10,211 nucleotides of DNA from an uncultured Chloroflexota bacterium (GTDB lineage Bacteria; Chloroflexota; Anaerolineae; Aggregatilineales; Phototrophicaceae): the NCBI GenBank assembly GCA_903904765.1, contig CAIVEA010000013.1:1-10211 (forward strand), written 5' to 3'. Below, piece by piece: positions 1 to 6,322 of this stretch; the first letter of the stretch is position 1; each line of letters opens with the position of its first letter. The notes beneath the pieces were generated by a model, which did not search any database, was not told where the DNA came from, and worked only from the letters and a program-made list of their open reading frames with translations. A program made the position numbers and the translations under genes.

Positions 1-3000
1 CACGGGCTTCTGCGCCAGCACCGGCTGTGGCGACCGATCGCCCATCACGGCTCACCGCCAGAATATCGCCATCCGCAAACGTGGTATCCGTTTCCGAAAC
101 AGGCAGGGATACCCCGCCAAACTGCCCGTTCAACGCCTGCGAGTCCAGTTGCCATAAGCGCATCATGCCGTTGTTGTAGCTCACCAGCGCCTGTGTGCCG
201 TCATGGAGGAAAGTCGCCGACAGCGCCATCCCCGGTTCGCCCACATACGTCTGAAGGATGCCACCCGTTGCCACATCCCACAGCATCAGCCGTTGATCGC
301 GGGAGGCAGAGAGGATGCGCGTCCCATCCGGGCTAAATTGCGCGTCAAACACCCAGTTGGTATGTCCGACGAACTGGCGAACCATCTGTCCGGTTGCCAC
401 ATCCCACAAAATCATGGTGTTATCGAACGAAGTAGATAGGGCGCTGCGACCATCCGGGCTGAATTGCACACTGAAAACGATATTGGTATGCCCTTCAAAG
501 CGCCGTATGAGTGCCCCCGTCTGAACATCCCACAAAATCATCGTGTGATCTTCAGAGGCAGAAAGCAAAGTGTGTCCATCCGGGCTAAAAGCCACCCCCT
601 GTACTTGCACGGTAGGATCATGGCCGACCAAGCGGTGCAGAAGTTCGCCGGATTGGACATCCCATACCAGCACCGTCCCCTTTTCCGTCCCATTCGCGGC
701 TAGGGTTCCATCCGGGCTGATTGCAAGTCCGTTCATGTCGCCATCACTGCCCGCATAGGTACGCAAAATTTCCCCGCTGGTGACATCCCAGAGTAGCATT
801 TTATCGTCATAGCCCGCCGACAGGAACTGCACCCCACCAGGCAAAAACTCGGCATTCGCTTCTTCATGGTGTCCACCCTCATAGCGGTGAACCACCGTTC
901 CGGTCGCCAGATCAGACAGGATAATGCCCCCTGCACCATCGCTCGTTAGCACCGTCTTTTCGTCCGGGCTAATGCCAACGCCCCAGCACCAATCCACCGC
1001 ACAGGGCAACCGCCTCAACGTACCGGACGCAATAGACGCATCATAGAGGATTCGCTGGGCGAAAGTTGGCGGTTGGCTGATCTGATTGGCCGCCACTGCC
1101 AGCGCCAAAGCCTGATCGGTGTTGCGTTGCACCAGCGCCGATTGTGCAGCAGAGGCCAGCGCCAGACTCTGAGATAATTCAGCATTCCGTTCGGCCGTGT
1201 TGCGCTCATTCAGCGCGGCAGTCGTCAGCCCGAACGCGCCGAGCGTCGCCAGTACCAGCACCACCACCAGCCCGCGTAGGAACGATTGAGAGCGCCGTTC
1301 CAACCGGATTTCCCGTGCTTGCCGTGCTTGTTCGGCAGCAACTTCCTGCACACGATGAGCGATACCGGCACGGACGAAAGCTCGTTCATCGGGAGTGAGC
1401 GCCAATGTCGTTGTGGATACCCAGTCCTCGTATTGGCTCAACCGTGTCCCGCGCAGCAAAAAGCTAACCTCTCGCCCATTGGTCAGCCAATCGTCAACCG
1501 CACTGGAAAGCTGCCGGTGCAGGCGAATGTCCGCCCGCCCTTCGTCCAGCCACACGCGCAGGCGTTCCCACGCATGTAGAATGGCTTCATGTGCGATTTC
1601 TACCGTAGGGCTGTGCGTGACCGGATCACGATCTACCGAGAGCAGACGATAATTCGTGTAGGTGTCAATCACCTCATCCATCACATCTTCATCAGTCCCC
1701 AGCGCCAGCAATTCGGAGCGCAAAGCCCGCCGTCGCGTATCCTCAACCCCATCCCCCACCGTCACCAACCGCATAAACATCTGATGGATAGCGGCCTGTG
1801 CTTCGGCGCTGAACTCGGTAAAAAGAGACTCTGCATGCTTCGCGAGCGCCTTCACCGCACCGCCAACCTGTTGATACGCCGACATAGTGAGCAAAGCGCC
1901 CTGCCGCGCCTCAAACAATTCGGTCAGAGCATATTGCAGCAGCGGCAGCCCGCCCGGTTGATAGAACACTTCTTCAATGATCGCTTCCACCAACCCCGTC
2001 TCAAACATGATGCCCACACGCTCCGCAGGAGCGACAATCGCACGCTCTAGCTCTTTGGCGCTCAACGGCAGCACCGTTTCCAAACGGTTACGCACCAGAT
2101 CGCCAAAATCCGGGTAATGGAGAGGACGATCATAAAAGTCTGCACGCAGGGTGATGACGACACGGATGCGACTGCGCGGTGCTGTCACCGCCGCATACAG
2201 CAACCGCAGGAAATGGCGGCGAACGGCCTCATCCTCCACCAGCGTGAATATCTCCTCGAACTGATCAATCACCAGCAGCATTTCGCTGTTCTCGTTCGGC
2301 AGCGCCAGATGAGCCGCCCGCAATAGTCCGAACTCATCCCGGACGAGATGCTCACGCAAATTCACAGTGGCGTGGGTACAAAGTCGCAGCAACGCCACTT
2401 CCAACTCATCCAACGGACGAGAGCCGGGGGTCATTTCGGCGATAAACCACTTTTCCGCCCCCGGCACATCTCCCCGCCACAGCGCCGGAATTAACCCTGC
2501 TTTGACCGCGCTAGATTTGCCGCTGCCACTCGGCCCCACCACCACCAGAAACCGCGCAAACTCGTCACGCTCGCCCAACCGCTTGCTCATGCGGCTGACA
2601 AGCTTGTCGCGCCCGAAGAAATCCTGCGAATCCGAACTCTCGAAGGGTCGCAGCCCTTTGTAAGGGTTTTCCACCTTCTTGCTGAAATCCGTTGCGAGGA
2701 GCGTTCCTACATCGGCTTCAGCATCGTCCGGTTGCGCCAGACGGCTAATTAAGTTCAACTCACGCGCCCGCACAATCGCCTGAACACGGCTTCGAACGCC
2801 CATCTTGCGGTAAATCTGGGTGATATACCATTTAACGGTTGCCACCGTGACGAACAACTGTCCCGCAATCTCTTTATTCGAGCGCCCTTCGATCAAGGCT
2901 TGCAGGATTTCCTGTTCGCGGCGGGTGAGCACTTCCACCAGATTGGAAGTGCTAATTTTGCTACCGACAACACATGCTTCCCGGAATGCGCTCGCCAACG

Positions 3001-3796
3001 CCAGAACATCACTAAACCGATGCTGCGGATTCTTCGCTGTTGCTCTTTGAATCACCGCATTCACCGCATCGAGAGCATCGGCAGGTAGATTCGTGATTTG
3101 CGGCAGCGGCTCATTGAGATGTTTGAACAGCTTTTCCACTGCGCTCAGGTTGGGGAAAGGATGCTCTCCTGACAGCATTTCAAACAAGACAACCCCCAGA
3201 CTGTAAATATCCGTCTGAGGTGTAACGGCTTCGCTACGCGCCTGTTCTGGCGCTAGATATTCCGGAGACCCCAGAATTACGTCGGCTTGCGTCGTGCTAG
3301 CCGAATTGGTGGTGATGTCTTTGGCGATGCCGAAATCCGCCAGATACGCATGTCCATCTTCATCCAACAGAATATTACCCGGCTTGAGATCGCGGTGAAT
3401 CACGTTGTGTCGGTGCGCCACCACCAGCGCCCCCGCAATTTGATCGAGCAGCAGCGCCGTATCCTCCAAGGTGTACGCGCCGCTGCGCTCAAGCGCATCC
3501 CGAAGACTACCCCCGCGCAACCAGCGCATCACCAGATATGCGCCATTAGGGTCGCGCCAGTAATCATATAAAGGAACGATATGGAGGTGTTCCAACCGGG
3601 CGATAAGTTGCGCTTCATTTTCAAATCGGCGCACGAAATCCGGCTGGCTGGCGAAACTGGGGAGAATAATTTTCACAGCCACTTCGCGCCCGACGGCATT
3701 TTGCGTCGCCCGATACACCGCCCCGAATCCGCCCGCGCCTATCCGTTCACGCAGTTCATAACCTTTGATGACCTGTCCACTAAGATCGTCCATCAT
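1..3796 (-). CDS. Ser/Thr kinase - LuxR-type HTH - STAND NTPase - TM - WD40 fusion protein (3' end outside window)
   Basis: A multidomain signalling protein, open for 1265 codons and still open at the left edge. Residues 14-273 form a complete Hanks kinase: glycine loop GAGGFG (20-25), K42 in AVK, E61, HRDLKPGN (134-141), DFG (154-156), APE (182-184) and an activation loop rich in S/T. Residues 290-350 are a LuxR/GerE helix-turn-helix (LTRREQEIL at 290-298, SNKEIA at 306-311, TVKWYI at 320-325). Residues 377-830 are a STAND-class NTPase (nSTAND1-like): NPYKGLRPF entry motif (377-385), Walker A GPSGSGKSS (421-429), Walker B LLVIDQFEE (507-515), a sensor-like TLRADFYDR (549-557) and GLPLLQYAL (616-624). 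One hydrophobic helix lies at 841-862. WD40 blades run from about 939 onward. All key kinase and P-loop residues are present, so both enzymes should be active. ATG at 3796 and the adjacent ATG at 3793 both follow AGGGTG (5 or 8 nt). The ligand and kinase targets cannot be read from the sequence. Confidence 0.93.
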   Translation of the reverse strand, partial: MMDDLSGQVIKGYELRERIGAGGFGAVYRATQNAVGREVAVKIILPSFASQPDFVRRFENEAQLIARLEHLHIVPLYDYWRDPNGAYLVMRWLRGGSLRDALERSGAYTLEDTALLLDQIAGALVVAHRHNVIHRDLKPGNILLDEDGHAYLADFGIAKDITTNSASTTQADVILGSPEYLAPEQARSEAVTPQTDIYSLGVVLFEMLSGEHPFPNLSAVEKLFKHLNEPLPQITNLPADALDAVNAVIQRATAKNPQHRFSDVLALASAFREACVVGSKISTSNLVEVLTRREQEILQALIEGRSNKEIAGQLFVTVATVKWYITQIYRKMGVRSRVQAIVRARELNLISRLAQPDDAEADVGTLLATDFSKKVENPYKGLRPFESSDSQDFFGRDKLVSRMSKRLGERDEFARFLVVVGPSGSGKSSAVKAGLIPALWRGDVPGAEKWFIAEMTPGSRPLDELEVALLRLCTHATVNLREHLVRDEFGLLRAAHLALPNENSEMLLVIDQFEEIFTLVEDEAVRRHFLRLLYAAVTAPRSRIRVVITLRADFYDRPLHYPDFGDLVRNRLETVLPLSAKELERAIVAPAERVGIMFETGLVEAIIEEVFYQPGGLPLLQYALTELFEARQGALLTMSAYQQVGGAVKALAKHAESLFTEFSAEAQAAIHQMFMRLVTVGDGVEDTRRRALRSELLALGTDEDVMDEVIDTYTNYRLLSVDRDPVTHSPTVEIAHEAILHAWERLRVWLDEGRADIRLHRQLSSAVDDWLTNGREVSFLLRGTRLSQYEDWVSTTTLALTPDERAFVRAGIAHRVQEVAAEQARQAREIRLERRSQSFLRGLVVVLVLATLGAFGLTTAALNERNTAERNAELSQSLALASAAQSALVQRNTDQALALAVAANQISQPPTFAQRILYDASIASGTLRRLPCAVDWCWGVGISPDEKTVLTSDGAGGIILSDLATGTVVHRYEGGHHEEANAEFLPGGVQFLSAGYDDKMLLWDVTSGEILRTYAGSDGDMNGLAISPDGTLAANGTEKGTVLVWDVQSGELLHRLVGHDPTVQVQGVAFSPDGHTLLSASEDHTMILWDVQTGALIRRFEGHTNIVFSVQFSPDGRSALSTSFDNTMILWDVATGQMVRQFVGHTNWVFDAQFSPDGTRILSASRDQRLMLWDVATGGILQTYVGEPGMALSATFLHDGTQALVSYNNGMMRLWQLDSQALNGQFGGVSLPVSETDTTFADGDILAVSRDGRSVATAGAGAEAR
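61..985 (-). repeat. WD40 blade repeats, about 126-bp period
   Basis: This is the WD40 part of the large fusion gene. Blade-ending motifs (LSD, LWD, VWD, LWD, LWD, LWD, LWQ) recur at residues 960, 1002, 1044, 1088, 1130, 1172 and 1214, a spacing of 42-44 residues. Most blades carry F/ISPDG just before the second strand. The repeat is visible in the DNA: the plus-strand decamer catccgggct begins at 325, 451, 577 and 709 (126, 126 and 132 bp apart), and a 17-bp block ending acaaaatcat occurs at 399-415 and again at 525-541. Seven blades would make one full propeller, and the reading frame continues beyond the window. Confidence 0.85.
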
Positions 3797-3823
3797 CGCA
3801 TCACCCTGAATATGAATATTCGC

Positions 3824-3852
3824 ATTATAGGGGTTTTTCGGGGCTGCACAGC
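3824..3852 (-). promoter_or_regulatory. Probable promoter of the kinase fusion gene
   Basis: On the minus strand a perfect TATAAT lies at 3829-3824, 28 nt before the ATG, which gives a leader of roughly 20 nt. At 17-bp spacing the -35 position reads GCTGTG (3852-3847), a poor match to TTGACA, so the promoter may need an activator. A 5-bp inverted repeat, GGCTG-CA-CAGCC (3842-3853), covers the -35. Another, GAATAT-GA-ATATTC (3808-3821), covers the expected transcription start. Both are suitable operator positions. Confidence 0.5.
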
Positions 3853-3959
3853 CGGGACTCGACCTTTTCCCTACCCACCTACCCTCGCTTTTCGTTCACA
3901 TAATGCGGGTATCGCAACCTGCATTCGGCAGTTGCGTTATCGAAAGGACTCAGACACCC

Positions 3960-5111
3960 ATGAACGCAGGTCAATTCGTCACCCAACTGTTTTTGATCGT
4001 CACCCTATTGCTTGCGGGACGTGTGCAGGCACAGTCGCATTTCGATGCCGAGTCCCACCTCCAGCAATTGAATGCCGCACTCGCCGAAAATCGCTTTTTG
4101 GATGCCTATAATGCGTTTTTCCAGATCAACGACAGTTCGCCTGCCGCTGTAAAAGCCATCTACGAGTCGGCTGCACAAACCGACGCAGACCGTGTGACAC
4201 AAGCCTTTTTCTTCGCACTGACAGGGCGGGCGGATGACGCGCTCACAACGGTGGATAGCCTGCCCGAGAACGTATCCACCCTGCTGATTCGTGCCGTCGC
4301 CGCCAACTTGCTCGACCAGCAAAACGTTTCCGATGCGGCACTGGCGAAGGCCGTTGACCTTGCCGACGATGATGCACAGCTTTACGGACTGATCGCCAAT
4401 GCCGCCTTCATCCATTTCGATGTCGAGCGCATGATGACCTATAGCACCCGCGCCCTCGAACTCCAACCTGATCTGGCGCTGGCATTGCGCGCACATGCAC
4501 TGGCGAACCTGATGTCGGGCGAGTTACAAACTGCACTTGAAGATTCCAATCGTGGTTTGGAGATTGACCCTGAGTTCTATGGCTTTCACACCCTACGGGC
4601 GAACATCTTCATGGCGAAGGGACAACCGGAAGATGCCCTCGCAGAACTGGATGCCGCCCTCGCGCTGAACCCGGATTCCTCGGTTGCCAACGGCATACGT
4701 TCGCGGGTCTATGCGGCGCTGGGCAACATGGAGGCTGCCACCCGCGATTTTGCAGCAGCTATGAATGTGAAAACGGCGGAAGTTGTGGACGGCGGAGCGC
4801 TGATCGTAGGCCAGTCCACTTCCGTGACCATGACACTCGGAAGGGCGTTTCATCTGTCACTTGATGGTGAACAAGGCCAGAGCGTGACCCTATCGGTGGC
4901 GAGCCAAGTCCCCGGCGCGGTTGATCCCACCCTCTTACTACTCAGCCCCGAAGGTGTACCTCTGACATTCAATGATGATGCCAGCGACGACACAATGGAC
5001 GCTTCTATCAAGGGTTACACGCTGCCAGAAAGCGGGACATACACTATCGTGGTGTGCCATGCTAACGGGGGTAGCGAAGGCGATCTCACGGTGAGCGTAA
5101 CATCAGCTTAA
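3960..5111 (+). CDS. Secreted TPR protein with C-terminal PPC-like beta domain
   Basis: Predicted 383-residue exported protein. Residues 1-24 form a signal peptide with a hydrophobic core (FLIVTLLLAG) and likely cleavage after VQA (residue 24). TPR-type helical pairs fill about 140-270, with typical signatures YSTRALELQPD (161-171), LEDSNRGLEIDPE (193-205) and ALAELDAALALNPD (226-239). Less regular helical repeats lie in 30-135. Residues 285-382 look like a bacterial pre-peptidase C-terminal (PPC) type beta-sandwich: DPTLLLLSPEG (322-332), FNDDASDDT (337-345) and LPESGTYTIVV (355-365). The ATG at 3960 is preferred over an in-frame ATG at 3903 because it follows AAAGGA at an 11-nt spacing and begins a clean signal peptide. 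The gene ends in tandem TAA TAA. It is divergent from the kinase fusion gene (163 bp apart), so it may be an extracytoplasmic partner. No catalytic motif was seen, and its role is unknown. Confidence 0.85.
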   Translation: MNAGQFVTQLFLIVTLLLAGRVQAQSHFDAESHLQQLNAALAENRFLDAYNAFFQINDSSPAAVKAIYESAAQTDADRVTQAFFFALTGRADDALTTVDSLPENVSTLLIRAVAANLLDQQNVSDAALAKAVDLADDDAQLYGLIANAAFIHFDVERMMTYSTRALELQPDLALALRAHALANLMSGELQTALEDSNRGLEIDPEFYGFHTLRANIFMAKGQPEDALAELDAALALNPDSSVANGIRSRVYAALGNMEAATRDFAAAMNVKTAEVVDGGALIVGQSTSVTMTLGRAFHLSLDGEQGQSVTLSVASQVPGAVDPTLLLLSPEGVPLTFNDDASDDTMDASIKGYTLPESGTYTIVVCHANGGSEGDLTVSVTSA

Positions 5112-5134
5112 TAAGGGTTCATCGCTCAGATGCA

Positions 5135-5166
5135 GATGGTCTCCGGCAATTGCGCCGGAGATCATC
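5135..5166. terminator. Strong hairpin after the TPR gene, no U-tract
   Basis: The 13-bp arms GATGGTCTCCGGC and GCCGGAGATCATC pair with a single G-T wobble around a 6-nt loop. The hairpin starts 23 nt after the stop of the TPR gene and is followed by TACTGAG rather than a run of T. It may act as a transcript-end or stabilising structure, and it could serve both the TPR gene and the remnant converging from the right. Confidence 0.5.
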
Positions 5167-5196
5167 TACTGAGCCATTCTCAAATAGCCGCTAGAT

Positions 5197-5475
5197 TCAG
5201 TGTATTAGAAGCAAAGTGCCATCCAGTGCTCGAACCTCAACCGTCAACCACACAGATCCCTTACATTCTGGCATCGTGAACGAGAAGGGAACAAGCGTGG
5301 TGACGCTATAGGGTGTCAAAGTGAGCCTGCCATCGCTACCATTGAGAAATGCCTCTGGTTCGCCAGTCATGCGCTCCAACCGCCAGTCTAGGGTAGCCGA
5401 TGATAATGCAGGCTGACCATACACACTAACGAAGATAGGAACATAATGCACTATACCGACCAACACATGTTCCAC
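5197..5475 (-). pseudogene. C-terminal remnant resembling a GH2-type glycosidase beta-sandwich domain
   Basis: A 92-codon open frame whose sequence looks like real protein: VPIFVSVYG, SATLDWRLE, LTPYSVTTL, FSFTMPE and WLTVEVRALDGTLL. This alternation is typical of the Ig-like/jelly-roll modules near the C-terminus of GH2-type beta-glycosidases. That assignment is from memory of the family pattern, not from a search. It has no good start: the first possible codon is GTG at 5475, two codons after an in-frame TAA, with no convincing ribosome site. The frame ends at LLLIH-stop, where family members would continue. There is no catalytic domain, so it is most likely a leftover of a larger glycosidase gene, perhaps from the same glycan locus as the genes at 6323-10021. 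Confidence 0.45.
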
Positions 5476-5596
5476 TTCTTAAAGCTCAGTGTAGGTGTTC
5501 CGACCAGACCCCTGTGACGGCGAATTTCCGCTGCCTGTCACTGGAAGTCAACCGGACGCTCTTCACACCAGCCCGTGCCATATTCGCTCACCATCA

Positions 5597-5618
5597 AATG
5601 TGACCAACTGGTCACATT
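5597..5618. promoter_or_regulatory. 22-bp operator-like palindrome
   Basis: Perfect 10-bp arms AATGTGACCA and TGGTCACATT are separated by AC. The core TGACCA-NN-TGGTCA resembles sites bound by dimeric repressors such as the TetR family. The TGTGA/TCACA half-sites are spaced by 8, not the 6 of CRP. On the minus strand a weak promoter-like pair (TTGATG, 18 nt, TATTAG) precedes it. No intact gene follows on either strand, so it may be a leftover operator of a lost gene. The regulator is not in the window. Confidence 0.45.
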
Positions 5619-5633
5619 ATTGACTACTAATAC

Positions 5634-5993
5634 GGCATCCACCAGCAGGCCATCAAGAATCACAAGCCGCAGACCGTGACCGAGTACTGACTGGGGCGGA
5701 TCGCGGAATGGTCGCTACCACGCTACGCGCTAGACAATCGCTTTGTGAATCTGGCGCTGCTGATGGACAAGGGTGAAAAAGACCCACAGTTGTAGCAGCA
5801 GACGGAAAGTACGGGTTTCAATGATCTGCACGAGGTGCTGATGACAATAACAGAGCCGGTACTGGTACTGATTGGCACACCGGGGTCGGGGAAGTCAACG
5901 CTTCTGCGGCGCTTGAAGTTGGATGAGAATATAGATCGGCTGCGAGATGATGGGAAAGGGATCAGTCTCTTCATGCCGCTAAACGGGTATCGC
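5634..5993 (+). pseudogene. Decayed NACHT-type STAND NTPase fragment
   Basis: One reading frame carries a continuous protein-like sequence: HQQAIKNHKPQTVTEY, stop (TGA 5688), [18 protein letters not shown], stop (TAG 5793), then FNDLHEVL and [19 protein letters not shown]. The Walker [10 protein letters not shown] is intact (5874-5900), and [11 protein letters not shown] follows. This is the entry segment and P-loop of a NACHT-class NTPase as found in large multidomain proteins of Chloroflexota and cyanobacteria (recognised from pattern). Both stops are one C-to-T change from a sense codon (CGA to TGA, CAG to TAG). Homology ends abruptly at about 5993, before Walker B. The N-terminal effector and C-terminal repeats are absent. 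The GTG at 5835 could start a 103-aa peptide, but this would be a tail-less P-loop stub with no clear function. Confidence 0.7.
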
Positions 5994-6237
5994 GCCCGCG
6001 CCGGCTGCCGGAGCCGCGAGGGTGGAGAGTGTGGCGGTAGCGCCAGCGCGACTGAGGCGGTGCGTAGAGCAATCCAGAGTAGGCAAGCAAGCCTAAGAAG
6101 TCTGGCGTGGAATTATGATATCAACTCTAAAATCGGCGCAAAATGAAAACGGTGCAAGACATCTCTTGAATTTTGATGCGTTTGTCCTAGCTATGTGGGG
6201 ACTTTTTTGTCGATACGATCAACATATAGCACACAGT
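5994..6237. other. Unassigned intergenic stretch, possible insertion scar
   Basis: No recognisable gene was found. About 5990-6070 is markedly GC-rich and begins exactly where NACHT homology is lost. It then changes to AT-rich sequence after about 6105. At 6074-6105 there is a two-part stem: CCAGA pairs with TCTGG and encloses AGGC-AAGCAA-GCCT. A T6 run lies at 6203-6208. The frame from the NACHT stub continues to 6146, but the added residues look random and rich in R, S and G. It could be the scar of a deletion or an element end, or a small structured RNA. None of these can be shown. Confidence 0.35.
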
Positions 6238-6268
6238 CAGTGATGATTCCGATGTGGAATCATCACTG
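6238..6268 (-). terminator. Perfect 13-bp hairpin downstream of the phosphorylase
   Basis: The arms CAGTGATGATTCC and GGAATCATCACTG are perfectly complementary around a 5-nt loop (GATGT). The hairpin lies 54 nt past the stop of the minus-strand phosphorylase gene. No U-tract follows on either strand. The position fits a transcript end for the glucan operon, and the form matches the other U-less hairpin at 5135-5166. Confidence 0.5.
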
Positions 6269-6322
6269 CGGTCATTATGCCCATATCGACCAGTACGCGC
6301 ATGACAAATGGGCTTTACCAGA

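Noticed and set aside
325..718. CRISPR-like regular repeats
   Set aside because: The 126-132 bp period matches WD40 blades in frame. The repeats are short and there are no unique spacers of CRISPR size.
1589..2050. 153-aa open frame on the plus strand
   Set aside because: It lies wholly antisense to the well-supported STAND NTPase part of the fusion gene, with R/H-rich, non-protein-like composition.
3903..3959. Longer N-terminus for the TPR protein from the ATG at 3903
   Set aside because: It would bury the signal peptide behind 19 residues and has no ribosome site. The ATG at 3960 has both a Shine-Dalgarno and a clean signal peptide.
3581..4111. 176-aa open frame on the plus strand
   Set aside because: It overlaps the kinase N-terminus antisense and then the TPR gene out of frame, and shows no domain-like pattern.
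4005..4496. 163-aa open frame on the minus strand
   Set aside because: It is a shadow of the TPR gene, with no start signal and no recognisable family.
5488..5584. Short minus-strand frames after the 22-bp palindrome (18 and 31 codons)
   Set aside because: They have start codons, but no ribosome site, no family resemblance and no supporting context.
5599..5616. CRP-type site
   Set aside because: The TGTGA and TCACA half-sites are 8 nt apart instead of 6, so it is kept only as a generic palindrome.
5723..5974. 83-aa minus-strand open frame, Ser/Arg-rich
   Set aside because: It is antisense to the NACHT remnant, whose P-loop frame is clearly the real one.
6203..6208. T6 run as an intrinsic terminator
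   Set aside because: Only a 4-bp stem (GTCC/GGAC) with a 10-nt loop precedes it, which is too weak to call.
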